Below, piece after piece: positions 1-12,726 of a stretch of 64,000 bases of DNA. The notes beneath the pieces were generated by a model. It did no database searches, was not told the DNA's origin, and worked only from the letters and a program-made list of their open reading frames with translations. The stretch is from positions 1 through 64,000 of the forward strand of contig RCAB01000055.1 of the NCBI GenBank assembly GCA_003640385.1, read 5' to 3'. The translations under genes were made by a program, and so were the position numbers. The DNA comes from Setaria digitata (lineage: Eukaryota; Nematoda; Chromadorea; Rhabditida; Setariidae). How positions within the stretch are numbered: position 1 is the first letter of the stretch; every line of letters begins with the position of its first letter.

Positions 1-684
1 TATATATATTTGCTGCGAAATATATCATATTGCTCGCGAAATTTCTAGCAAAAATTTTCGAATAGAAATTACTTTTTCAGTATTGTTTTATTTAAGGTAG
101 AATCAAGTGACAGAGAAAAAGGACAGAATTAATTGTACGAATTGTGGTGTTGTAAAACGAAAAAGCGCTCGTGACAAGCTATTTGTTACAAATTTGCCAT
201 TATAAGTAAACAACTTTTCTGTTTATTTCTAAATAATTCTAATATTTATAATGCATTCAATTGACGTCAAGCTAAAGAATTATTTGATTCAAATAGTTTT
301 GCTATTTTTCTTGAAGGACTATTGCATTTATTACGGCAACTTCGAAAGATTACATCTCGTTGTACTTTTTAATAATATGCAAATTTCTGTTTTGAATTAC
401 CCATTCTATCATTTGAGTTGATTAAAAAAAATCTTATAGTTAAACATTTCAAGACTAATCTCAGCTTTCACTGAACAGTTGACTTTTTCTTCTGTTGATT
501 CTACTCTACCAATTATTCTTTCCGAAATAGTTAATTAAGTTGTGGAAATGAGTAAGTAGTAGCGACAAGCAAATTGCTTAAATAATTTCTTCAACTATGA
601 CCATGCAAAAATCAAAAGTTACTAAGTAATATGACGCCAGAAAAAAAAAAAAAAAATTTATAAATTTCAGTCGTTGCGTAGACT
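1..684. other. AT-rich 5' flank of the sestrin gene
   Basis: I see no gene here. The stretch holds A/T homopolymers and no ORF with family similarity. Its right end contains a poly-A run and the TTTCAG acceptor-like site at 661-670 just before the sestrin start codon. Confidence 0.5.
661..670 (+). promoter_or_regulatory. Putative spliced-leader trans-splice acceptor of the sestrin gene
   Basis: The sequence TAAATTTCAG ends 14 bases before the ATG at 685. No upstream coding exon or paired donor is visible. In nematodes such an acceptor next to the first ATG usually receives SL1. This is inferred from the motif and its position; no spliced leader is encoded here. Confidence 0.5.
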
Positions 685-3600
685 ATGACTTCAGAAGATG
701 GCAATGGATGTAATGAGAAGTATACGTGCTTCATTTATTTGCCAGATGTATGGCTACCAATTGATAAGTTCGTTTGCTTTTTTTTTTTCGCGCTTGACAA
801 TTGTGTTTTAATTCTTTTTAAATTAAAATATTTAACCCTTGAGGACTATACTTTAGAATTAAATAAAATTACTTCATCTGTGAAAAATGTTATGCGTAAT
901 ATTTTCGATTTATTTTGACTTTTTTTTAAAGAACTAATCTGGACTCTTTGCCACAATGTATCACTTATCAATACATTTATGTACTGAATTGCAAAAATTT
1001 TCTAAAATCTTTCAGTAATACCTTTCTGTTGCATTAAATCCTGTTGATAGCAAAAAGAGCCTTAAAAAAACGACTTCAGGTGCTTTAGGCTTTGTTTTTC
1101 CGGAAAACGGCCAAATTTCTGCCCTAGCATAACGTTTCATGTAGTATATTTCTTTCATTGGATCAATTTGGTTAATTTAATTAATATTGTTAAGACATAT
1201 TTAATAGCCATTATCCTTTAACTACACACGCATTTCTATCAATTTCAGCTCAAGGTTTTTGAAGCTATGTTTTTGGCATACATTTTCATATTAAATTTAG
1301 AATAAATTGTATCCCTTGAAAAAAACTGAAAATGGAAAAATTATGCAGTTATTTCTTGTAACTAATTATTTTTGTTGAACTTAATCATTTTTTTATTGGT
1401 AACAAACAGCAAAAAAAAAAAAATTCGCTCGCTTTTCCATCTCTTTTCCTTAAGAAAGTTTTTGCTGACTTATCATTTTCACTTTTTCTTTTTTGTTAAA
1501 GCAATTTTTGCTCCCAACAAGATTAAAAACCGCCTGCTTGTTAAATGATTAATGAATTTGTTTTATAAAAAAAAAAAACTTTTTTGTTCTCTTTTTTTCG
1601 GAAGATTGTCAGAAGTCATGGCATTATCATAGTTGAACAATAAACATTAGATTAGTTGTTCAGCTGCTTTCTTCTTATTCCCCCCCTTAAATTTTGAAAA
1701 AAAAAAAAAAAAAAAATGGCTAAAAAACTGAATTGTTTCTCGTAAAGCTTTTCATATCAATTCCATAATGTCAAAGGTCAATTGAATAAATATTGTTCCT
1801 CTTAATGCCTTTGTCTTATCGAAGTTTTAATCATTGAAGAGAAACTTTTTTATTTATTAAACAATTTATTTTCGATTTTTTTTTTCGCAAAATATTTTGA
1901 AAAAGAAATAATATGAAATATCTTTGTACTTTAAAACTTGTTTCCGACTATTCACTTTTAATCGGTGAAACCTTAAAAGTGTTATGTACAGCTGAAAGAA
2001 TTTGAGCAATTTAAAAAAAAAAAGGAAATTTTTTTTTGAAGTTTTTCTTTTTTTTTGTATCGATGGAATGAAAGTAAGATGTAGGAGTATTTTTATGCGA
2101 ATGCGATAGGTATGTAAATTACAAAAATTCTTAAAGATTATTCGTTACACTCTCTTTATGATTGTCATGAACAAATAAAGATGATAATTACCAAAAATTT
2201 CGATAAAACTATCGTAATTTTTGGTGATATTTATCAAATAGTCATCGTAATTTATCACTGATAGAAAAGATAAATTTTTTTTAAGCATAAAATGATAAAT
2301 GATAGGTTCGATATATTTTTGTTAATAAATAAACTTGATATTTTCAGCATAATAAGTACATATTTTTTATTCTTTCTGTGTATTATTTGAATTAACACTT
2401 CACGGAAAAATCTATCAACCAAAAACCAAAATCACTGGGGTTGCAAATAAATAATTTATCACTGGATAATCTAGTCTTTTTTTTTGTCCTATTTAATTTT
2501 CTACAGTTTTGACATGATTCAAAATAACTGATTATTTTACAGATGTGAAATGATTTTTATAAACAACCAAAATTGTAAAAGTTTTCATCATATTACTTGA
2601 AACTTATATGTCTGTGATAAATTTCATGATAACAAAGAATGAAACATTTTAGAAGTTTACTAATCAACAAATTATTCTGTATTTCCATCCAATAAGCCGA
2701 TCAAATGGTAGACAGATGGCCGATTTTGCTTGATTTTCATGGCTGCATTTTTTTTTCTTTTTTATTTTCCGTCCTAAAATCTTAATTTTTCTTGATTTTT
2801 TACTGTGACCAGAGGAAATGACAATGTTATATATCATTTTATTCATTGTTAGGGATATGGAAAATGACAGCTTTGTCGATCATTTTGCCCATTATTCTAG
2901 ATATAGGAAATGGCGGTCTTACCTATCATTTTGCGCATTATTATGAGTACAGGAAATGATAGTCTTATCTATCATATTGTCCATTATCCTATGTACAAAA
3001 AAAAAAAAAAGAAGAAAATACATTTTACTGTTTGCGGGCAAATACGGCAAAAAAGATGAACTTTATTATTATTTTGCCTTTATTACGGGTGCGGGAAAAA
3101 TAGATCTCAACAAAAACATTTACCCGTCATTTTGCTCGTTATTTTACGGTTCAAGGAATGATAACCTTATCCACCGTTTTGGATATTAAATAATCAATTT
3201 GAAGTATAAGAAATTTTCTACATTACTGTTATCATGATTGCTACTAAGTGAACAATGCTTTCATGATAATAAATTATTTAAACAACGAACTGAATCATTA
3301 GTTTGAACACTTTGATTGCTGGGAGAGGGGTCACCTTTATTTTAAAGTCTTATTTAACACAAATCAAAAGCACTGACAACTAAAAGTTTTATAAATAAAG
3401 TGTATTTGTCGCAATAAGAAAAAAGTCGATGTAACATAATGTCGGCAGCGATGATATAAGAAATGAATTAGGTCAAATTAAATAAATAAAAGTGAAACTT
3501 AAATAAATCGAATTTTATAGAAAAAGAAGTTAAATTTGATAGGGAGAAAACGATCGTCAATAAATTATGCGACTATTATTAAAGGTCATAATAGTTTAGA

Positions 3601-6600
3601 ATAGATTGGTTAGTTTAAAAAATTGTTGCTTTCAGTTTTTAAGGTGATTTAACTGTTCTTACTTTGAAATGAAGTAATTTAAAGTATTTGAAATGTAGAT
3701 TATGGATTGAGACTACTTTAACGATTTGTCAATAAATAAAAGCAAATCACGAAAAATCACACTTTTTTTTTCAAAAAAAAAGAAGCAAGAAAACTTGAAA
3801 AATCCATGTCATATTTANAATAAATAAAAGCAAATCACGAAAAATCACACTTTTTTTTCAAAAAAAAAGAAGCAAGAAAACTTGAAAAATCCATGTCATA
3901 TTTATTTGCGTTTCATTTAAATTTGATTTTTATCTTAAAAAAAAAAAAAAAAAAATTAAATTGCAGATGGCTGTGTTTACATCCCAAATATCGAACCGTT
4001 TTCTGTCAAACAATTGAACAACTTTTTTATGGAAGTGGTCCGATGGCCATATGTGAACGACATTATGTCGCATTAATGGTTAATTTTTCGTGCTTAATTT
4101 CTTTTTTTCAAAATCTAAAAAGTTATTTTGCAAGCATTCAAAATAAAAGTAGATAAATAATATTTTCACTAGACTTCATACTAAATTGTTTTCCACTTAA
4201 TTTAAGAAAGGAAAATTATCAATTAGCATTTATTGGAACTTATGCGATTTATCTTCATTATTTCAAATTTATTTTATTTTTATTTTTTCAAAGATACTTT
4301 CATATAATTTTAGGCTGCAAGTAGGCATCGATGTTATTTTTTGATGGATTTACATGGACGAGAATTTGAACGTACTGGTGGTAAACAGGAATGGCTAGAA
4401 GGTCTGTCGTATGCATCAAAAAAAATCCAAAATCTTGATGTATTGAATAAAGTTTTGGCTCATCAGCCTTGGTCAGTTAATGTTGATCATCTTACTGTAA
4501 GTTTGTTTTGAATTTGCTTATTTACAAGTTATATTTTTGCGTACAAAAATTTTATTACCAAAAATTTACTCTTAATTGGTGTATATGAATTAAATTATTC
4601 TGATTTGTAAAATAATATATGATTGGTTATGTGATTTTCATAATTTAATTGACCAAAATATTTCAAATAAAAATTCTTAAAATGCTTTGTGAATTGTTGC
4701 ATTATTTTTATAATTTTAAATGTACTCTTTTTACAGACGCTCACGAAATGTTCCTCACCACCAAACTGGACTTTATCTGAATTGGTTCAAGCATCAGTTA
4801 TTTTAGCACAAACTCATGTATTATGCTCATTTGTTCTAGGAAATGGTAGCATACATCCAAATAATTGCACAGAGTCAGTTTTATTTATTACTACATATCC
4901 TACTTACTTATCGTAACCATGCTTTTATTTAGTAAGCATGCATATATCTGCATATATGTCTGCATGTCTCTGATGTTTCTCATACATTTAAAGTGAAATT
5001 AGTTATTTCAGTAATTAAGTGATTAATGAGTTACAATGCTAATACGATAGTGTTTAGTTGATTTTATACAAAAATCTGTTTAATAATTAAGTTATAGTGG
5101 GCCACTAATTGATCGATTTGCGGTGATCAATTTATTTAAATGAAATATTATTTAAAGGCCATGCAAAATAATAAATAACAAGAATGGCAGCTATGAGATT
5201 GAATTAATATTGGAACGTATGAATCAATTGAAGAAAGCAAAAATAAATGCTAATATACAACAATCGAATGAAATACAAATGCAAAAAGATTTCCTGGAAG
5301 TGCAAAACGATTACAGTGATAAGACATCGGAAACTTCAGGTTAATTGTTATCAAATTTATCATAAATGGATATGAGGTACCTTCCCCTTGTTATTTATGC
5401 GTTATAATGATCTTCTTATACAAAGGTCAGTAACAGCTTTGTTCTAATTTCTACCATCAACAGCGGTGTTATTATTGTTATAGGGAGAGAAGAAGTGTTG
5501 TTATCAGAAGGCAGATCGAAAAATTGTTGTGTGGAAGAATCGGTGCAGAAATGTCGTCATCGTGCATCCTTGTTTACATGTGATATTTGTTTCGGTTACA
5601 TTGATTTTGTGCAACATGCTCAAGCTGGTTTCGCACGAACTCATAAAATTCATGTTAGTTTATAAAGTTATCACACAATTGTATTTTGAAATTCCGTAAA
5701 TAAATAGTTAATTCAAAGTTATTTTTAACATATACCTGCATCAAATTAGCAAAAAGGGTACTGTACGGAAAGTATCAAACAGCAGTTGATTCTCTTTTCT
5801 GTAATCCCTATCCTGTAGATTCAAGCGTAGCGCAGATATTTTTATCCAAGTATGTTGAGCGCAGTTAAGCATATTTTTTTTTTTTTGGGATTTTCATGGG
5901 AAGACCAAGGCTATAGTTGCGTTGATGAATTATATAATGAAATGGCTGATATTCTGGATCGAAAAATTACACTTACCCAAAACCTTACTTATTCCACGTA
6001 ATCATTTTTATTACCAATAATATTGCATCATTGATGGATTAACTAATCTTATTCGAATTAATTGTAACCATTACTTGATATGTTTGTTTCTCTCTACTTT
6101 TTTTTTTTTTTACTTTTCCTTTCTGCTATATTTCGTCTCAAAATTTTAGAAAAGTGGATGATTTTATTGTTTTAGGATGGGTGAATATAGTGATGTGGAT
6201 ACAAGTAAATATCGAAATGCAATTTGGATGTACATTCAATCCTTATATGGTGTCATTTTAGTTTATTTTTTTTAATCAGTTAAACAGGTGTAAATGGAAT
6301 TAATTATATTAATAATCAATATCCGTCCGGATATTCGAACGATTATATTTATTTTTATTGAGTTGTCATTAATGTTACGATATCACTGGAATTATCACCA
6401 ATACTTCAGAGTGTTTGAAATCATGAAACGAATCAGTTTATCAAAGAAAAAAGAAAGAAGAGTAAAGATAAGCAAATTAATAATAAATGAATGAAAATAA
6501 ATATATTCATTTTCCTTTTTTTTTTTTATTCGTATTTAAGTACTCTTATCATCTATCCTGCTCTCAAGATCATCGACCATTTTACCATAAGAATTCTATG

Positions 6601-7389
6601 TATTGTTAAGTAAAGAAAGAATAGTGGAATTATTTTTAATTTTTAGACAGTAGTCAAGATTATGTTTTACGTATGATTTAACACTTTACTGAGACGAAAT
6701 TAAGTGGAAAATTGAGCCCTGTTAACATTAATCACAGATAAATGAACTTGTATTTAAGACTAAATGAAAAGACGAACATTTAATTATCATTTATCAAACA
6801 ACTGCGCATTTTCCAGGTATTCGTCACGATGATTACAACTATGCTGAAGTAAATGCCATGCTAAGTCGTGAAGTAAAAACATTCATCAAAACGACGTGCT
6901 GCAATCCGCACCAAATGACAGATTCATTACGGCAATCTGTCTTGGTTGATTTTAAATCTTCCGAGAAGGTTTGACAAAAAAAAAAAAACCTGTACTTTTG
7001 ACTTTAAATTAAACATTTTAGCGTTTAAAAAAAGAATCATGACTAGGAAATGATATATAATTTATCCTCTATACTAATTCTGTGTGCATTTTTTCTTCAC
7101 TTCTTTTATTTCTGTGGATAAGTAAGTTAGAATAGATTGGCTACGTATCACGTATAAAAAAAATTCTTTTTTTTTTTGAGACGCATTAAATTCTTATAGA
7201 TAGTACACTTGAAAGCATCCTTTAATACTTTTTTTTTTAGGTGAAATTACATTTTTGATTAGAAAAAAGATATAATTAAATTTTTAGGTTCATGTACTGT
7301 TGTTGTTAATGGAAGCACGTCTTCAAGCTGAACTGATATATTTCTTTCGTGCTCTTGTCAAACTGAACAATTCATCGATAACTGCTTAG
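685..7389 (+). CDS. sesn-1: Sestrin (SESN-1-like), leucine/stress-responsive TORC1 regulator
   Basis: Exons: 685-767, 3967-4078, 4314-4496, 4737-4873, 5191-5339, 5484-5653, 5831-5997, 6176-6249, 6817-6968, 7288-7389 (stop TAG). Phases agree at every junction and give about 442 residues; vertebrate sestrins are about 480. Sestrins bind GATOR2 and restrain TORC1 when leucine is low, and their N-terminal half resembles AhpD peroxidases. Family marks are the RHRC segment (residues 69-72) with H79, 'VLAHQPW', 'FSWEDQGYS', 'DVDTSKYRNAIW', 'DDYNYAEVN' and 'SSEKVHVLLLLMEARLQAEL' near the C terminus. The family's Tyr two residues after the Cys is Phe here (F74). The first exon is the least certain, because a 3.2-kb intron separates it from exon 2. 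Exon 7 contains a 13-T run next to a weak acceptor. Sestrin identity is very likely. Confidence 0.88.
2833..3185. repeat. Degenerate 46-bp tandem repeat in sestrin intron 1
   Basis: Units begin at 2833, 2879, 2925 and 2971, each with a form of ATCATTTTGCCCATTAT followed by a GGAAATG-type block. The spacing is exactly 46 bases for the first three steps. After a poly-A interruption near 2998, further decayed copies continue to about 3185. Confidence 0.7.
3731..3904 (+). repeat. About 86-bp direct duplication flanking an N (likely assembly join)
   Basis: The segment at 3731-3817 is repeated almost exactly at 3819-3904, separated only by the N at 3818. The copies differ by about one base in a T run. 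This is the expected pattern when overlapping contig ends are joined without being merged. It lies in the intron just before sestrin exon 2, so the protein is not affected. Confidence 0.8.
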
Positions 7390-7574
7390 CGATCTATCCT
7401 TGCTTGTTTTTGCAGACTTAGAATTTGCTTTTTTCTTCTTTTGTTTGCATAGACGGTACAAAGTCCAGTTATTTTCTGTTGCAAAAAGAAAATTTTGATT
7501 CGGATTTTCGAACTATTCATTCCTCTCAAATTCTGAGAATGTAACTTGAAATGAGTAATTCATTAATTACAGTG

Positions 7575-7580
7575 AATAAA
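7575..7580 (+). promoter_or_regulatory. Candidate polyadenylation signal of the sestrin gene
   Basis: An AATAAA lies 186 bases after the sestrin stop codon. In such AT-rich DNA the hexamer also occurs by chance, so this is tentative. Confidence 0.35.
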
Positions 7581-9032
7581 TCATACAATCATAAAACAAA
7601 AAAAAGCTTCAAAACGATTTAACTGGATGGATCTAAAAAAAATTTGAGATAATTTAATTAAATTTAATTAAATAGTTGATTTAACTAACATCATTTTGTT
7701 ATTCTGATTCAAATTCATGTATGCTAGGAAAATAATAACTCATATAGCTTTTATTGTTTTACCTCCTTTTAATACTTTTTTTTAAAATGTTTTTTATCAT
7801 TTAATATAATTTTTTCTGTTCTTATAAAGTTCAAAATTTCTATTCACTTCAGTTCATTTATATATGTAAAATTGTATTCACCTCATATTAGTGCCATATA
7901 TGCTTTTTTCTTTTTTGAAAATGCATCTTCCTTTCCTTTTCTTGAAAGGAATAAATGACATCTAAATAAATTTTAAAAGGAATAAAAAAAAAAAAGGAAA
8001 AGCTGTACTCAACCGAACATCATTATTAGGCTAGCAGTTCTCGAATGACTAACTAACGGCAGTAGCTATATCACTGCTTTTGGATGGACTGTTTGATTGA
8101 TATTTCGTTATGATTTCCTAGCAAATCCACTGATGTCCTATAGCATTCTCCCAGTGGGATCGCTGGTATTCAGTAAAGATTTCTTGATGGATTCATTTGT
8201 ATTCTATAAAGATTTCGTGATGAATTCCTCTCAATAAATAACCTCAATTTTTTATTTTATTTTTTTTTTTTTTTTTGGTAGAAAGAATGCCTTACCATCA
8301 TATACAATCTCATGGCAAAACTTTTGCATATATATGTACTTTGTTACTATTTCTTATCTTTTTTATTTTTTACAGAGGAAGGTGTGAATTGTAAATAAAA
8401 TTAAAGGAATTACTGTCAGCACATAAATACATCGCATTTTAATCAAACGGGAATTAGCATTTGCAAGGGATGAATAAAATACCGAAGAACTCTAATAGCA
8501 TTCCAGTTGCGTGGTATTTAAATTCGAATTCGTATGTCCATATGTGCATAGACATTTTGAAAGAGTATTTCATAGATATATGCATGTACATTTATTTGCA
8601 TATGGTCGCGCGATCGTAGTATGCATGCTAAATGTACAGCATAAAGAGCCAATCACAGATCGACCTGTAATGGTAGTCTTATCAACTCACGACTGTGATA
8701 TGATAACTAGAAGCGAACTAATCAGTCTACCAACAAGCGAAAGGGAATTCTATAGAAGCCACCAAGAACCGATTGAATCTAAAAATTTTTGAAATATTTA
8801 AAACACTACCGACGGGTTCAAAGTTGAGTTGCGACAAAGAAATGTTATTTTTCATTACCTTTAAGAATTCTTTGTAGTTATTCATTCAAACATTATTGAT
8901 GGTCTGTGATATTAATATGTGTGTTTGTTTGAGAATTTCCGGAAAAAAAAATGCAATATCTTCCTTCCCATTACAATATATTGAATAATTACGTTATTAA
9001 TTTCGTATTGAAGTGTTTTTTTTAAATTTTAA

Positions 9033-9042
9033 GTTTTTTCAG
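9033..9042 (+). promoter_or_regulatory. Putative trans-splice acceptor of ced-12
   Basis: The sequence GTTTTTTCAG ends 24 bases before the chosen ATG at 9067, and no upstream exon can be found. This fits a spliced-leader addition site and supports 9067 as the start. Confidence 0.5.
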
Positions 9043-9066
9043 TATCAGAAGAAGGGAAAAAGCTGT

Positions 9067-12000
9067 ATGGGACCAGATCAGCTTGGTGCTGCACATTTCC
9101 ATACTGCTTCAAAACCACTTAAAGAAATTGATATCCGTCTACCGGAAAATCTTGTTAAGGTAGTAGAGAGCTTTTGCCTTGGATATTTCGCACAAATTAT
9201 GTCGTTCTTTCGATTTAATTAAACAAGGAAAAAGAAATTTTGATTAATGTAGAAGGGTTTATTTTTCTTATAAGAAGTTAGTTTACTGTGGGATTATTTT
9301 TCCCAACTTTATGACTTTATGAAAAGTCTAGTGAATAAGTTGGAATTCTTCAGATTATTTCTAAAAATGCTATATTGTTTAATAGTTACTTAATATTCGT
9401 TACGACTGAAAAGAAAGCAAGATTGAAGTCTATGCTGTTTTGTGTAATGCATGAAACGAAATTTTTCAACATATGTCAGAGATCATTTCTGATCATATAG
9501 CTAATTATCTGGACCAGTTTAACTGTTACCTTATTGATAGGTAGTTTACTTGTATTAAATCTTTCACGACTTAGTAAATAAATATAAAAAAATTGTTCGT
9601 TAATCAATTGTTATCTAATCTCCTCATTTACATATTCCAGGGAGCCGTAAAATTAGATCCCCATTTAAGGAAGTATCTTGGCAGCGAGTACCCTGCTGAA
9701 TCAAACGCAAACGTCAACTGGGCATACGTAACTTTTGATAAGCAGGCAAGTTTTGCCACAATTTAGGCTAGAATGCGATCTCTTTTTTAGGTCCAAAATT
9801 CTAGATTTTCAATCAGTAATTTCTAATTATTTCATTGGGTTATGATTATAGTTTACAATTAGGTTACATATTACGTATAAATTCGCAGTTGTTAATGAGA
9901 GTCTGCAGAATTCTTCATGAAGTGAATAGAATATTCAAGACTTTTATAGCCATTTACAGAATGAAGTTTTGACGGACTTAATTACACGTCTGAGTATCGA
10001 GTTGAAATTGCCCCAGTCTGAGAGGAACACATATGCGTTAAAATTTGAAGACCGTGATAATGATGGTGTTTTTCTCACCAAGGAAAATCGTGGTTTAGTG
10101 CCTCAAGGATTTATTCTCATTTTAACTGCTTCTCCGGTAAAAATATTTCTGAATCTTTTTGGACCTTCTACATTAAATTTATAATTTTTTCTGGGTTAAA
10201 ATGGGAATTTACTTATATCTCGAAGCAATAAGATCTTAAAACGCATGTAATTGTACTGAAATATAGCATAAGCTTAATTTCGATGCGTAATGAACGAATA
10301 AACATTCTCGTTTCACATGTGGGAAAGTAAAAGTAGTTCCAAAAGCTTCTCTGTTATGAAAGTTTAAATATAGTGGACATCTTTCTTATCCTTTAGAATT
10401 GTTTCGATTTATTGTTGAATCATTTCAGATTATGCATGACTCAAGTTTCTTTTAATCCAACCATTTATAAAGATAATATAGGCTTTTTTTTTTTCGCAGG
10501 AGCGGTACGCAAAAAATTTTTTATCACGTTTGCATAATCCTTCAATGCATGATCTTCGAACAACCCTCACTGAATTGATTGCTTTATGTGGTGATATTTC
10601 GTTTGCAACGGAATTTATGCGCGTAGGTGGATATGTATATATATTTGAAGTATTCGAGAAGGGATTATGCGCCGAGTTTGTATTAAGCATCATTTGTGCA
10701 ATATTTTTTTGATGTTTACCACTGTTTTCGAACATCTTCGTTGAGGAACTCAAATTCTATTAACCTTCGTTATTGCGAGACATTTGCTGAAAATAGTGAC
10801 AAGAAGTGTTACTCCATTTTATTCCAACATACTGACATTCCTTTTTTGGAACTCATATTAAGTGAAATAAGGCATCCAAAGGGGACCTAAGAGAATGAGA
10901 GACCTTCCAAAGCCAAATAATTCAAACTAAGCAAATTTTGAAGTTATTCCAAGCAATTTCATTTAGCAGCGTTTCCTGTCAGTCTCGATTCTTGCAAGCA
11001 TTGTTGTTGTTGATGGATCATCCGGGTTTAATGTACTGGTCGCAGGTTCCAGACGAATTTATTTCCAAGGTAGCAGAAAATATTACGGGTAGAGCGAAGC
11101 AGGAGGATAATACTTTATTGGTTTCATCACTTAATATTGTCGACCTTATTTTAAATTCTAAAAAGTATTCTTTTCTTTCAGTACAAATGATCAATAAGAT
11201 ACCCGAAAGTAACATTCATTAATGTCTCAACAAAATTAAAGCAACAAATTAATATTCCAGTAACTTGAGCTGTCCAGGAAGATACGATTTTTACTCCTTA
11301 GTTTGGTGTCCTGAAATTGTAAGTGTAGTTTTCAAAATTTCTCGTAAAGATTTTGCAAAAGACAATTTATTCTTTGCTGATTTTATTAATGCTAAAGCTT
11401 TTAAATTCTAGGGAGGAGAAAATGAATCTAGTATTTCAAGAGGTACCTTTCGAATCTCTTATACGTCACCTTGAGAAATCAGACGAACGGGTCATTCTGA
11501 ATGTTTTAACACTGATGAATTCTTTATACAACAAAGCCAAGGACCATGTGAAAAATGATATCATAGAGGTGAGGGCAGACATTTTTAGTTCCCGGAAGAA
11601 TATACAACAAATTTCAGGTAATAATAACAGTAGAAGTTATTCCAGTTAAAAATACAATTAACTTGCAAAAATGATGCTAGTTAAGTGATTAGCCAGTAAG
11701 CCTAAAGTAAACAGTTGAGGTAAGTGCTTCACATATTTAAAACCTATTTTAGATTTTCAATGCTCGAGTTATCTTTAGAATTTAATTCAGTTTTTTTTTT
11801 TTGTCCTTTTTTCTACATTTTAATATTTCCAACACAGATTGAAAATACCCATCTAATTAGTAGATTTCAAAAAAAGGACTTAAAAAAACGTTGTTCGAAA
11901 AACATTTCTGAGTGGTTTTCGCACATCGCAGTTCCTCATGCTTTTTAATTCACTAAGTCATTTTTACTAATTTTGCAATTTTTAGCACCTCCATGTGACA

Positions 12001-12691
12001 CCATTCCGTTGTGCAATTGAGAAATCGGTACTGAGAAAGGGGAAGCAATTAGATGTTGGCATTGAGCAACAACTTGTCACAGTACAGCGAATACAACTGA
12101 ATAAATTATCGCAAAAGGCGATGCGTATTCCTACAGAAGCAGAAATTGAACGAGTTTTTGTGAGTTTAATTGAAAAAGTTTATGTTTAAAAAACGCGGGA
12201 ATTGATTTTTTTTTTTACATTTTTTAAACAAAAAGAGATTTCGATTTTCGAATTCCAGTTTTGCTTTTGAAGTTATCAGTAATTTCTGCTATATTATTTA
12301 TTAAGAGAGAGTGTCAAAAGTTCAATGTTTTAATTTCCACAATTTCAGCAACTCAAAATTTTCAACGGAGACAATAATAAAAGCATGCATGCAAATATTG
12401 TATCAGAGGAAAGACGTGCAGAATTTTTAAGCTTCACGGAAGCTGTCATACAAACACCACCAGGATCATTAGCACTAGAAACGATTGTCTCATTTGTTAC
12501 TTATCACTCTGATTCGATTGCAAAAGTAAGTTTTAGTTTTTCTAGCTTTTTACTGATATATTATTTAAACAAAATTTACTGCTTACTAGCACATCATTCT
12601 TTCACAAATTATTCCAATATTGTTCATTATATATATACTTTATTTTATTAGGAACGTGAAATTTCCTGCAAAGAATTCGTCGAACTTTATC

Positions 12692-12726
<35 letters not shown>

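Larger units (their letters stand above)
768..3966 (+). other. Long intron 1 of the sestrin gene
   Basis: This 3.2-kb intron runs from donor AA|GTTCGT to acceptor TTGCAG. It holds poly-A/T tracts, a degenerate 46-bp tandem repeat and an N-separated duplication near its 3' end. I see no convincing nested gene. A small missed sestrin exon cannot be excluded. Confidence 0.5.
7390..9042. other. Intergenic region between sestrin and ced-12
   Basis: This 1.65-kb spacer has no supported gene. It holds a candidate poly-A signal AATAAA at 7575-7580 for the sestrin transcript and a two-copy imperfect repeat of about 33 bp around 8168-8230. The 93-codon ORF at 8511-8792 has no recognisable family or splice context. 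Confidence 0.5.

Noticed and set aside
8511..8792. 93-codon plus-strand ORF between sestrin and ced-12
   Set aside because: Less repetitive than most but no known motif, and neither neighbour needs an exon here.
11815..11946. Extra ced-12 exon with a Lys-rich frame
   Set aside because: Exon 6 joins exon 7 at 11986 in phase 0 with the expected ELMO spacing, so the segment is not needed.
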